A stretch of 64,000 nucleotides of DNA. It comes from Balanoglossus misakiensis (Eukaryota > Hemichordata). Made by a program: the position numbers and the translations under genes. The stretch covers positions 11,904,001 to 11,968,000 of the forward strand of contig CM082586.2 in assembly GCA_040954595.2 (NCBI GenBank). The letters are read 5' to 3'. Position 1 is the first letter of the stretch. Each line of letters starts with the position of its first letter. The notes under the pieces were generated by a model that saw nothing but the letters and a program-made list of their open reading frames with translations, was not told the DNA's origin and did not search any database. Positions 38,308 to 49,441 of this stretch are shown one piece after another.

Positions 38308-38474
38308 TTATATTATGCCAGTATATTGAAACTTTGCATAAAACATTTTAAAAAGGCATTTTCTTTGACTATGATATATGACTGTGGTATATGGCTAATA
38401 TATCACGGTCACGTGTCGTGTCTCGACCAATCAAATAGCGTGATTTACACCATCAATATACTGGTATAATATAA
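38308..38474. mobile_element. 167-bp MITE
   Basis: 21-bp terminal inverted repeats (TTATATTATRCCAGTATATT type, one mismatch) at 38308-38328 and 38454-38474. It directly follows the palindrome and splits the LINE relic. No coding capacity; the family is not recognised. Confidence 0.65.
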
Positions 38475-39210
38475 TTTCAGTTTTTTGTGACATTCTGTTC
38501 AATTCTCATTAGTGGTGTAATTTTTCTATGAAAATGTTTTATACCGCTAGAACAGCATATTCTCTGATATTTCGTAAATTAACAGGTTTCGAACATAGTC
38601 ATGTTCAAAGTAATACTTTATTGCTTGATAATCTAAATGTTTTAAATCTTGATGAGATACTTAAGGAAAAAAAGTCATATAGTTTAATGAGCAGGTTTCA
38701 GCTTTCTAGTACTTTGATCGTGTCTTCTGTACTGCCCAAGTCTATTTTTTCAAAAATTTTATTATGGAATGTTTGGTGTCAAAGACTATTTTAACTAGAA
38801 GTATTTTTTTTCTTGTTTACCTCCTATGGATTATTTTTTATCTGAAATAAACATTAACAATAATGTATTTGCCTGTAAACAAATATTGACGTCCATTCGT
38901 AGCGTTATTTTGTCAGTGAAATGGCTTCATCATTATCCATCCAACCAAAGTTGAAACAGAGTTAAATATGCACTGCTTGAAATCATAAAATGTTGTGAAA
39001 TTGAACCAAAAGTTCGGACAACAGTCAAGTTCTTATTGCTATTATTAGAAGCAGACAGTATCAGGGAACAAGAGACATGGGTCTGATTTTCAAGCCGAGT
39101 TGGAAATGACTTTGCCTGCCCACGGACCCGCCAATTTCAGTGAATCTTATCGTATTAAAAACGAATATGGAGAACTGTTCTCTGTGTTTCTATTGTTAGC
39201 CTGCATAGCT

Positions 39211-40539
39211 GCATGCATAGCTGTTGTCATTCTAGTTTTTTTTTTTCTGTACACCTAAATTTCCTGGGCGATGAGCATGCTGAATTTATCCGTTGCTTCT
39301 CACCAGCAGAAGGACCACAAAATGCAGATTTTCATTTCTACGGCACAAAGGAATTTTATACTTTGCGTTCAAATATAAATCCTGTTAAATTCTTCAATAA
39401 ATTCTTTATTGAGGATTCAAAAGTATTATGACTGATAGTGTCAGTAACTGTATCCCCAAAAAGGATGCTGTCAGTGTGCGTGTGATTGTGATCAATAACA
39501 TATTTTCAAAATTTGCAGTGTGCCAGTTCAACACAGTTCGTGAGGCTGGTAAAGCACGTGTGAATTTCAATTCATGACGACAGTGGGCCATGGCTGCCAC
39601 ATTAGCACATGATGGCTTAAATTAAAATGTGATATGCACTACATTTATTTGAATAACATTAAACCTCTGATATCTACAGAAACAGTACAATTATTGAGGA
39701 AAACATGATAAAAAATATGCAAACTTGTACATTCTTTGTAGTATATATCACTCACATTTTATGTTTTGAACAAATGGCTACACTGTTTGGAATATTTTTA
39801 TCCATTGTTAAGTTATATCAGCTTGTTTTGGGGATCTTGAAAATGACATATATTAGGCATAAGAGGCAAAATGTCAGAAACAATTAGGTAATAAGATTGC
39901 ACATCTCATAGGAGATAATCCATTTAGCAAGTATTAAGTAAAAATCATTTCACTCTTATCAGGACCATAAATTTTTAAAACATACACACTGGCATGTATA
40001 CAGTCATAGAGAGGTCAATGTGTATACAATTTTCAGTGGGGGGGGTTCCTCCTAAATTGCAAAGAACAATGTAAGGGTTATTTCACTTTTTTTATAAAAT
40101 ATTTGTGGTATAAGATAATACATCTAACATAATAAAAAAATTAAATTGAGCTATGATTTGATTCCATTATAATTTATATGAAGAACATACATGTATCTAT
40201 TACTTACAACTAAAATTTTAAATTTATCAGTCATGCATGTTCTGAGAAAAAGATTTTTTTATCAAAATTCGAAAGCATGTCCCCAAAATGCAACAATTTC
40301 AGCTGACTTTTCATATATCACAGTAAGAATTCCCCTTGAAACTGCAAACAATATTGAAGCAATCACAGAAAATAGCGTCAAGGACAGTTTGTGTTCTCTC
40401 AGGGTGTAGTGGATGATGAGCAGCATGTTTGGAGAACAGTGGTTTGGTATATAGTTGAAAGGAACAATTTGCAAACACCAAGGTGAAATGCTGAACTTTT
40501 TGCTCATGTAATATTGAATGCAGCCTGATAAGGTGGGTG
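39211..40539. other. Unassigned AT-rich stretch
   Basis: No gene-like frame, no inverted repeats that I can support. The short open frames here have no domain, no codon bias and no neighbours in a pattern. Confidence 0.6.
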
Positions 40540-41030
40540 CTTGGTAGGGGGAAAACCACTAGCAAAGGGCTCTAATAACTGTTTTAAATTTAGTCTTAAA
40601 AATGGCCCGCACACACAAATGGCTTCGTTTGTACCTTATGTTATACTGATGAAATTCATTGTGTATTGTTATATCAAATTGCACCAGTGCAAGCTATGAG
40701 AAATGTGTTTTGAAAAAAAACAGTGCAAGTTAAGTAGAAGTAGTAGTCTAAAAGTGAAAGAAATACATTTTGAAAAAAATATCAGACAGCATTCAAGATC
40801 AGCTGAACTGTTTTGATAAAAAATTCTCCATTTTCAAGTATATAATGTCATGTTCTGACCATAGTAGTGCAGGTTTTAGCAAAAAAATACATGCATTGAT
40901 CAAACAGAAAGTTCAATCATTTAGTTTCCCCAGTTGCTGGGAGCGTAGCAGTTGTGAACATAGTATATGAAATGAATTAAAATAGTCATTTGCTCTCTGG
41001 TCCATCATTTTCAATAGAAGTGACCTGATT
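40540..41030. repeat. Direct duplication, copy 1
   Basis: Matches 45205-46080 in the same orientation. Shared markers in order: AAGGGCTCTAAT, TTTTAAATTTAGT, AAATGGCCC, TTATACTG, ATTGTTATA, GCACCAGT, CCCCAGTT.GGGAGC, and TTAAAATAGTCATT with GCTCTCTGGT. Similarity is patchy, so the duplication is old or both are copies of one repeat family. Confidence 0.6.
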
Positions 41031-42644
41031 TCACATCAATAGTTTACCACCCGTCATTTCCAGCTAATTTCATGTAGTACAAAACTCCTTTACAACATAA
41101 TGACATTTCTAGAACTTTTTTTGCTGGTTGGGCCCACAGACTAACACTAGTGGTTCTATAAAGAAACTTCCATAACAACCTTTACACCTGACGCGTTTCC
41201 ATTCGAAATATGCAAATAAGGAAAAGACGCATATGCATTCTTTGCGTCCCCAGAGACACACGCAGGAAATCAAGCGAGTGCGACCACTAGCTGGAAGAGC
41301 TGAATTCAATGCATTGCCTTGCGATGTTCATGATACAGGGGGGGGGGGGGGGGGTGATGATCAATGAACAGAACAACCGTCCACTTTCATGCGTTGTAGT
41401 GCACTGATCATGGCATGTTGATCATGGCAAAACAAACAACGATGTAAGATAGCAGTGCTTTGCAAGTTTGGCTAATATGTATGAAAATCGGCTCGCAACT
41501 TTTTTCTTGCATTTGTGATTTGGCGTGGGGGTAGCGAAAACACTACTGGCTAATCCGTTCCGATTTCTGTCACTTTTCCAATTCTTTCTCAACACCTCAA
41601 AGCTACACACCACCGCCAAAAACATAAAGCTACACACCCCTACCAGAAAATGGTATGCATTCTTGACAGGTTGTTGACGGAAGGAAGTAGTAGCTCATAC
41701 GGTTTTACCCAATTCGATAGTCTCCTCTTTACACTTCGGAGCCAAAAATGGCAAAATTTGCCAAAAAAAAAATCAACACTTTCATCATAGGGTTTTGCTT
41801 AAAAGTCTTGAAAACACACCTAGGAACCTGGAAACCAAATTTCAAAAAAATATGGGCAAAGGTTTCAGAGTATTTGACCAAAAGGCAAAAATCGCTCCAA
41901 AAGTATACATTAAAAAATGAAAATAATCTGTATAAGGTCTCAATAAAATACAATGTACACACCAATTTCTAAAGCAATCTGACCAGCACCTTCTTGTGTT
42001 TCAGAGTTTTGACCAATTTCACTTGGGTCCCCCAATGGTATACGAAATGGGACCCAAAGAGGAAAAACACATATCAAAGATTTTAAAACTACAGCCTCAC
42101 AAGCTGCCAAATTTTACAAATCTCTTTCCTCTGTAAAATATTTCCCACTGAGCCATATTGCTTGTATGTGCATGGGTTTGTCATCTTTTGCCGATGCATA
42201 CCACAATAGTTGTGTACCCTTCATATGGGGGTTGATTAATATCTAACTTACTTACATACAGCCACATTCATTTGTCAATAACATGTTCATGTTTATATAT
42301 CAGTAAGCCTATTTAGATGGATCAATCTAAGATCAAAAGTTAAACCATGAAAATAATGAAAGATTGGCAACTTTGAGTTTGAGTCTAAAGATATAATGAT
42401 GACATTTAAGGTTTTATTGAAATAACATGAGAACCTCTCTACTATTTGAAGCACTTAAGTTTAAAATGAAAAACTTCCTTCTACCCCTCAAAGTTTTTTT
42501 CAAGAATATGTTCTACTCTGGGACAACAATTCTCGACCCCTTTACCAAATGTCAGGGACCAGATTTCTGTAAGCAAAATTACAAATGACCTTGCGGTGAC
42601 TTTTTACCTACACTCCCATATTGGGTAGTATGAAAGACCGAATG
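41031..42644. other. Unassigned stretch with a 17-G run
   Basis: No supported gene. A pure G run lies at 41338-41354. The part around 41740-42070 (AAAATGGCAAAATTTGCC, AAGCAATCTGACCAGCACC) resembles, loosely, 44560-44950 (AAAATGGCAAAAATCGCG, AAGCAATCTGACAGG), suggesting a diverged interspersed repeat. Confidence 0.5.
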
Positions 42645-43853
42645 GCTTACCAGAAGGGTTAGAGATACAGTGTTTCATATTAACATGAATTAACATGAAA
42701 CTAGAATTTGATGGTTAATTTAGGACTGCCTTGATCTATGGTAACATCATTAAATATGTGCATATCTAATTCTGGGCTATCCAGTTGAGGTAGATCCCTA
42801 GACATGGACAACTTTGGCGTCAAAAGTTGTCGACAAAATTTTGGGTGATCTGGGTAAACTTTGACATACATTCCCATATCTTGGCATCCAAAGCTGATAC
42901 ATCCTTGACATTTGGAGTGATGGAACTATGTAATTGAGTATTATGTCTCTTTTAGTCACAGTGCTTTTGCTGTGTTTTATATGTCTTTTATTAAGCCACA
43001 TTAGATGTTTTTTCATACCACTATGGCTGTGTTTGCCAGTACTTTTTACCTGGTCACACAATGTGTTCTCAAAATACTATGCAATCTTTATGAAGCATAT
43101 ACAGCAGACAAAGTTGTGGTAAGACTGAACTTGCCCTTCTTTGTAATTAAAGCATGACTGGCCTGTCTTAGGTGGCCCCTACCTAGAGGCTTTACCCGTC
43201 ATTGGCTCACAGTCTGAGAAATCAGCTCTGCAGGGAAGTTAACGATGTAACCCACCATTCAAGCTATTTCCGCTTTCTTTTTATTTGAAACCTGGCTGAG
43301 GCCTTCTTAGGATCTACCCAACGCTGAGTAGGCTATCCCGTCATTGGCACACAGTCTCAGGGAAGGGAAGTAAACAGTTCAGTCTACCATGCAAGCCTTT
43401 ATATTCTCCATCCTTTCGTAAGTGAAACATGGCTGCTGTAGAAAAATGCTGATCTCAAATTCATTATGTCAAACAAAAGCCAGACTTTCAGCCATATTGG
43501 TTAGCCTGGCATTAGGTATGCACAAAATTAATGAGGTAAGACATAATAGTCCATTACATAGTTCCATCAGTCCAAGTGTCAAGGATATATCTGCTCCGGA
43601 TCCCAAAATATAGGAATGTAGGGCAAAGTTTACCCAAGATTACCCAAAAGTGTGTCAAAAGATTTTGACCCCAAAGTTGGCCATGTCCAGGTTTCTACCT
43701 CCAATGGATAGCCTAGAATTAGATATGCACACATTTAATGAGGTCACCATAGATCAAGGGAGTCCTAAATTAACCATCAAATTCTAGTTTCATATTAATG
43801 CATGTTAATATAAAATACTTTATCTCTAACCCTACTGGTGAGCCTAGAATTTG
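42645..43853. repeat. Large inverted repeat (about 310-bp arms, 590-bp loop)
   Basis: The arm 42645-42950 (AGGGTTAGAGATAC, ACTAGAATTTGATGGTTAAT, GTGCATATCTAATTCT, ACATGG) has its complement at 43540-43853. The loop holds a 170-bp-period tandem pair around CCCGTCATTGGC and CACAGTCT. No target duplication or transposase was found. It may be a foldback or MITE-type element. Confidence 0.7.
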
Positions 43854-45204
43854 GTAGATATTCAAGTGGAAGTTTTTGACAAGATAGTTAAGTTGTAAGA
43901 TATGTACATGAACCTTGACAATTGACTTAAAATAACATAATGGCATAATTAATACTGATTGGCAATAGATACTAATAACAACAGTGATGTTAATTACAGT
44001 GGGAATATTTATCTTATTATAGCTAATCGACTGATTGATGTAATGTAATGAAAGTGGCTATTTGTGATTCACCATCACAGTGCTATGCAAGTCTATGGTA
44101 CATTGTTTTTCCAATGATTATACAAAGGATATGTGTAATTAAGGCTGGTAGCATTTTCAATGTTATAAGCCCTGCCTTCACTATAATCTATTTTTTTTAT
44201 CTTACACTTAATCAACACTGTTCAGTTTATGTGATTGACTTCAAAGGGACACTACTTACATCACTATTCCCAGCTAGGGGTTCCAGTTTATTTGGCCAAT
44301 GGTATGCATGGCTCTAGGTGTTAGTTTTGGAAGCAAAGCATACAGATATAGACTAGGTAGTTCTGAATGTGACCATGGACTGTACCACACACTCTGTATT
44401 GTATGTTTGTGAAGAATCTCATTTAACCCAAACATCAACATATTTCAAAGTTGCCAGAAGTAGAACATACAGGATTTACCAGTAAATATTGGTCACGTTA
44501 TAACACACTGTGGACCCATCTGGGGATTACGCAAAATCAGGTGTGTACACGAAAAAAAAAATCACAAGTGACATTGGCAAGCAGATATGACCTACTGTAA
44601 TAAAATTTCAAAGGAATCTGACAAGTATTTTCAGCGAAAATAATATGTGTTCAACAATGACAAAAACTGCCTCAAACCACAAAAATTCAATATCAACAAA
44701 TTGTACAATATCTTACTTCAATCACCACAAGGAACAAGTGGTTTCAAAGAATATAAATTGCAAAAATTGCTTCAAGACCACAAATGTACAAATTTCACCA
44801 AAATGATGCAACATTACGAGGGTTACCACTTGGAACAAGAATACCAAAATTTAAAAGCAATCTGACAGGAAGTCTCAGAGAAACTGATTTTTGACCAAAA
44901 ATGGCAAAAATCGCGTCAAGGACATGGTGGTCCCATTGAGTGATTACACAAGAAAAAGTCTACACCAGAGTACATGGCCATATACAGACAGACACACACA
45001 CATAGCGAGAGATCAATGGGCAAGCACTGACTAACCCATAAGCTGCCAATGGCATATGTACTGTACATATACTAAATAGAACAGCTGGTCTCTTCAAAAC
45101 GTAGCCAGTTATGCAATCATTCAGGAATTTGCTAAATGATTTACCAACAATTCTTTTACCTGCCCATGCCAAGTTCACACTTTTTTTCAGTGCAGAACTT
45201 CTAC
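43854..45204. other. Unassigned AT-rich stretch
   Basis: No supported gene. A stretch near 44225-44330 (GACTTCAAAGGGACA, CTAGGTGTT) resembles 36028-36110 (GACTTCAAGGGGATA, CTAGGCGTT), a weak hint of another old interspersed repeat. Confidence 0.5.
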
Positions 45205-46080
45205 CAAGGGCTCTAATTACCATTTTAAATTTAGTATAAAAAATGGCCCCACACACATAAATGGCTTCACACAATATATTTCCCAGGGCTGACCAAATTC
45301 TGAATTTTAGTTTCAGATCTATAATATTTAGAAAATGGTTACTGATTAGTTCAAAAACATCCTAAGACATCTTAGATTTTGTATCCTGTGTTATACTGCT
45401 ATATTGGTGATGCAATTCACTGTATTGTTATACCAATTCGCACCAGTAGTGCAATGTATAAGAAATGCATGTTAAAAGAAAAAAAATCGGTGCACCAGTA
45501 GAAGTTACGAGAGAAATTTCCAACAGGCGATAATAACTAAATGTCCAAGTATTGTTTGACCATGGCAGTACACTGTAACACATGTGACTGTTCATTGTAC
45601 TTACATCAACTCTGAATAAAAGCTCAAAAAACTCACAAAAACATTAAACACTCTTCCAAATTATTACAGTTGACTGTTCTTGAGAGACTAATGCATCATT
45701 TCATCTCAATAATAGAAGTGGATGTCAACAATTGAACACTTTTATGAGCGATTTCAAAGAGCGACAAAAATTTACCAACCTACTCATAGCAGCCAAGTTA
45801 CCAAAGAGAACGGTTGTACCTCTTTGCTTCATGAGGGTGCTGTACACCTGGTCAAGGTTCACATTGTGCAAATACGTACTGGACAGTCATTGGAAGAACA
45901 GCGTCGTCCATAAACTATCAGAAAACTATCAATCTATCAGAAAATCACAAAATCCGGATCACATAAACAGACAGTTTAATCATTTCATTTCCCCAGTTAA
46001 TGGGAGCATACATGTAGCAGTTGTAAACATAGTATTTGAAATAAATTAAAATAGTCATTGCTCTCTGGTTCATCATGGAG
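45205..46080. repeat. Direct duplication, copy 2
   Basis: Partner of 40540-41030, about 4.7 kb downstream and longer. The extra length lies between GCACCAGT and CCCCAGTT, so one copy gained or the other lost several hundred bases. Confidence 0.6.
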
Positions 46081-46814
46081 GTAGTAGACTCCGGACAGTG
46101 TTATTATCTTTCCTTTCCCACTTCGATGGCACACTGAGTACAAACTTTCTTCTAAATTTTTGTAAACTCAAACTTTTATAAGACTCATGTTTATTCTATC
46201 AGACAAAGTTCAGAAGAACATGAACAAAGCTGTAATTTATTCAAATGTAACCGAGCTATATTTAGACACACTTACGCAGTGAACATATGGCCTGGGCATG
46301 GAGTACGTGGACGGGGTCAGGTCGGGTTCACCAATGCGTGCTTATTGGCTGCTCCTAGTTTACATATCAATCACTGAGTCAGTAGTTCAATGAAATTTAG
46401 TTTCGCATGCATTTTTGAATCACGTAACCCTGCTAGTGCGTTGACGGCCGATTATATATTGGATAAAATAAAAAAAAATCTTTCTTTCTAAATATTTTTG
46501 TACAATAGAATAATGATTTTACAGTATGTTTTAAAGATTTATTTGTGTATATTCACCAGCCCAATTGGGCTGACAAGACGTGAAAATTCAGAGAAGCAAA
46601 TTTTGAAAATGTATAATTAATATCAATCACATGAAAACTTACAGCATTCTTACATTTGGAAATTTAGGTATTGTAATTAACACTAACAGTTATGAAACTT
46701 TTAATTGTCAATAAAATCATATGGCATAATTTAATTGGGTTTCTATTTATATGCAATGTGAAAATACAACTGGTGATCCTTCGGCCAGGAAGAGGCATCA
46801 GATCAATTTGACAG
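46081..46814. other. Unassigned AT-rich stretch
   Basis: No gene, no clear repeat. Nothing supportable seen. Confidence 0.5.
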
Positions 46815-46891
46815 ACCCGGTTGCCCAGTGGATTAGGTCTTTGCACTGTGAGAAACGCCGGTTTTGGTAACTAAATTCCCATTCACAGGAT
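46815..46891 (+). repeat. Possible tRNA-derived SINE head
   Basis: TTGCCCAGTGG resembles a tRNA A box (TRGYNNAGTGG). About 30 bp on, GGTAACTAAATTCCC is a poor B-box match. Spacing is roughly tRNA-like, but no stem set of a functional tRNA can be drawn. A decayed SINE is the likeliest reading. Confidence 0.35.
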
Positions 46892-46931
46892 ATGAAATAA
46901 ACCGGAATCACTCAAGGTACATATAATGATG

Positions 46932-47800
46932 TATGCAGGCTAACAATCAGAAAACAGAGGATAGTTCTCCATTTTCATATTTAAATAAAATAAGATTCAC
47001 TGAAATTGGTAGGTCCGTGGGCAGGCAAAGTCATTTCCAACTCGGCTTGCAAATCAGGCCTATGTCTCTTGTTCCCTGAGACAGTCTGGTTCTAATAATA
47101 GCTGTAAGAACGTGATTGTTGACCGAACTGTTGGCTCAATTTTGCAACATTTTACAATTTCAAGCTGTGCATATTTAACTCTGTTCCAACTTTGGTTGGG
47201 GGATAATGTAGTCTCGGTTACCTAGACCCCCCTGCTTCTTCCGTTGGGCACTCCAGAAAGAAGGTCTGGGGAAACCCCATAGACAAATCTCCGGGCAAAG
47301 ATGGCCGATGCATGATGCATGACCGATGCATGATGGTTGCTGCAGCCCCAAACATAAAAAACATGCTGAGAAGTGCTAGACCTGCTAAAACTGTCTGCAA
47401 ATTGAAAAGAGAGAGAGAAGTTTGGTAAATAGTTTTCTAATATTGTCATATCATAATATCAAATGTTATAAATATCGACCATCATGCATCGCTTTTGTCT
47501 CAAGTCGGCCATCTTTGCCAGGAGATTTGTCTATGGGGTTTCCCCAGACCCTCTTTCTGGAGTGCCCAACAGAAGAAGCAGGGGGGTCTAGGTAACCGAG
47601 ACTAGGGATAATGATGAAGCCATTTCACTGACAAAATAGCGCTACGAATGGAAGACAATATTTGTTTACAGTCAAATACATTGCCATCAGAAAATTGCAT
47701 ACGAAAAATTATGCAAACTCTCCCACAGTTTGGAATTCTAAGCAAATTCATTTATTTGGTATAATTCGTGTTTTAAATGGTTACCTCAGAGTAACTGTAA
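46932..47800. repeat. Inverted duplication, copy B (interrupted by a MITE)
   Basis: Reverse-complement partner of 37346-39210. It lacks the LINE present in copy A but carries a 396-bp MITE at 47209-47604. Each copy therefore shows the empty site of the other's insertion. Confidence 0.75.
47209..47604. mobile_element. 396-bp MITE with about 100-bp TIRs and 9-bp target duplication
   Basis: TIRs begin TAGTCTCGGTTACCTAGACC and are nearly identical for about 100 bp per side. They are flanked by GGGATAATG on both sides (47200-47208, 47605-47613). The paralogous segment near 38930 has one copy of this site without an insertion. Long TIRs with a 9-bp duplication suggest a Mutator-like (MULE) relative; 8-bp families such as hAT are less likely. 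No transposase is present. Confidence 0.85.
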
Positions 47801-48540
47801 AATTTGATCATCACTTACTAGTACTTGAAATGACCCACAAATTATACGGCAAAACATCATAAAGCATAAATGATACTCACTGAAACGCCATGCAACCCAA
47901 GTTTCCAGGCAATCTCAACAGCATGATTGGATCCCAAGCACATACACAAATCAAATCACATAATGTTGTGAGTTCCTTTCACTGAATACACACATGAAGG
48001 TTCGACTTCTGGGATATAACTGTCTTGAATTAATGTGTATTTCCATACATATCCATACGATTACCTGAATGTACACAAGTTAATTCAAAATAAATACATT
48101 AGAATAATGACCCGGACAGAATCAACACTGACTTAGTTTACACATATTTTTACACAGTCGCATCAGCCCCGGCCGGGTGAAGAGTGCACATGAGAAATTA
48201 AATATTATGTCGATTATTTCTAATTCCGTCTTCAAACGCACGAAGGTACATATTTCCATTATTTACTGTAGTCATAACCCTGTTTTCGCAACATTGATGC
48301 CGGCGTCTGTGGATATTTCTACAGTCAAAAACCATTACAGGATCGCGATTACACACATTAAACATCGTGAACGGCTCCTGCCTGCCCAGGCCTGTTTCAA
48401 AGTCAAACCGCGTGCGGAGGAAATGTTGTTGATAAATGTTGTCGTTTTTTGCGAAGACAATATTTAAAAGACCAGTTTTCTGAGAGGCACTTGCCAACAA
48501 TTCTTAATACCTCGTAAACACGGACACAATATTGTTAAAA
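47801..48540. other. Unassigned stretch, becoming CpG-richer to the right
   Basis: No gene supported. From about 48160 CpG dinucleotides are clearly more frequent than in the surroundings. The two overlapping open frames at 48177-48500 on opposite strands cannot both be real and neither shows a domain. Confidence 0.45.
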
Positions 48541-48960
48541 ATTACCCACCTTTGAAATATTTGTATTGTAGCCGTACGTACATCGACCAGGCAAAATCCA
48601 TCGCGTGAGTTCCAGAGTCGAATCTCATGACGTAACACTGACCTTTGCCCATATATCCTCGTTCATAACGTATGTTTATTTTGAGGAAGAAGTCGGCCGG
48701 CCAGCTGCAACTTTTTATCAACTAATCAGGGCAGTTGTAATAAGGTTTTGATACAAATGACGTCTGTCGCGTGATCAAGTCACATAATAAACCGGCCAAA
48801 CAAAGTTGTCGGCCGATGACATGCATGTAGCACCGGACATCACGTGAATAAGCCAAAACTGGCTGTCGGGCGTTTGTGCGGTGGTGGGGGCTGTGTCATG
48901 GAAGGTGATCCCGTCGACGTCGCATTAGTCCTGTTTCATAAGTCAGGTCCATGGCACATG
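48541..48960. other. CpG-rich stretch, possible promoter or first exon
   Basis: CpG-rich against an AT-rich background (48590-48930). On the minus strand a consensus-like donor AAAG|GTGGGT lies at 48550/48549, downstream of ATGs at 48628 and about 48601. More than one frame is open across this short piece and no acceptor or second exon could be matched. This is a hint only; an unlisted repeat is equally possible. Confidence 0.25.
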
Positions 48961-48964
48961 TACC

Positions 48965-49270
48965 GACATCTGTGATTGGTCCATCTGGTAATCTTAGGTC
49001 CACTTGCGGCACGCTGATTGGAGGGACCTTATGTGTTAGGTCTTATCATTATGTATTATTCACTAGACCTTGTAGGTTAGGTCTTATTACTATGTATTAT
49101 TCACTTTACAGCTCCCTGATTGGTTAATGTGTAGGTCTGGTCCTCCAGTGTTCACTGCCTCATTATGCAGGACCTTGTAGGTTAGGTCTTATTAATATGT
49201 ATTTATTCAATTTTCAGCTCCCTGATTGGTTAATGTGTAGGTCTCCAGTTTTCACTGCTTTGTTATGCAA
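48965..49270. repeat. Tandem repeat, about 100-105 bp, 2-3 copies
   Basis: GACCTTGTAGGTTAGGTCTT starts units at 49066 and 49171, with a partial unit at 49025. Units share CTCCCTGATTGGTTAATGTG. The last unit ends near GTTATGCAA. No coding potential. Confidence 0.8.
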
Positions 49271-49441
49271 AGTCTTTTGTACTTTCTGAATACTTTTGTC
49301 GCATTCTGTCTGGCATGCTACCTGCGCGTGGTCGAAGCTCGCGATCGATCCCAGTGTATATTAAGAAAGGCACTCATATAATGATTTGATTTCACCTTTT
49401 CCTTCACTATTCATGGCATTTTATGTGATATTGTGAACTAG

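Larger units (their letters stand above)
37501..38861 (+). pseudogene. 5'-truncated LINE fragment (reverse transcriptase relic)
   Basis: Plus-strand translation near 37740 gives QGGISSPIFFTVYLDDF, the RT palm region with YLDD. A segment with YKYLGHLIS and NLKDNEDIQAQ follows (about 38030-38110). C-terminal sequence (FRKLTGFEHSHVQS and onward) resumes at about 38530. Stops and frameshifts interrupt it. Two hairpin elements (38194-38306, 38308-38474) split it. The flanks share an imperfect AATGCATTTGC/AATGTATTTGC repeat, the likely target duplication, and the 3' end is AT-rich (AATAAACATTAACAATAATG). It is non-functional. Confidence 0.7.
37346..39210. repeat. Inverted duplication, copy A (interrupted by a LINE)
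   Basis: The pieces 37346-37500 and 38862-39210 match, on the opposite strand, 47670-47800 and 46932-47680. Shared markers include CTGAGGTAACCATTTA, TTTTTCTGATGGCAATG and CTTTGCCTGCCCACGGACC. The two pieces are separated only by the LINE insertion at about 37501-38861. Confidence 0.75.

Noticed and set aside
47880-47990. Possible minus-strand exon ending at TTTCA|GTGAGT
   Set aside because: The donor is good, but the frame has a stop upstream and no convincing acceptor; it cannot be joined to the 48.6-kb candidate.
48177-48500. Opposing frames of about 100 codons
   Set aside because: They overlap on opposite strands, have no recognisable domain, and neither has support over the other.
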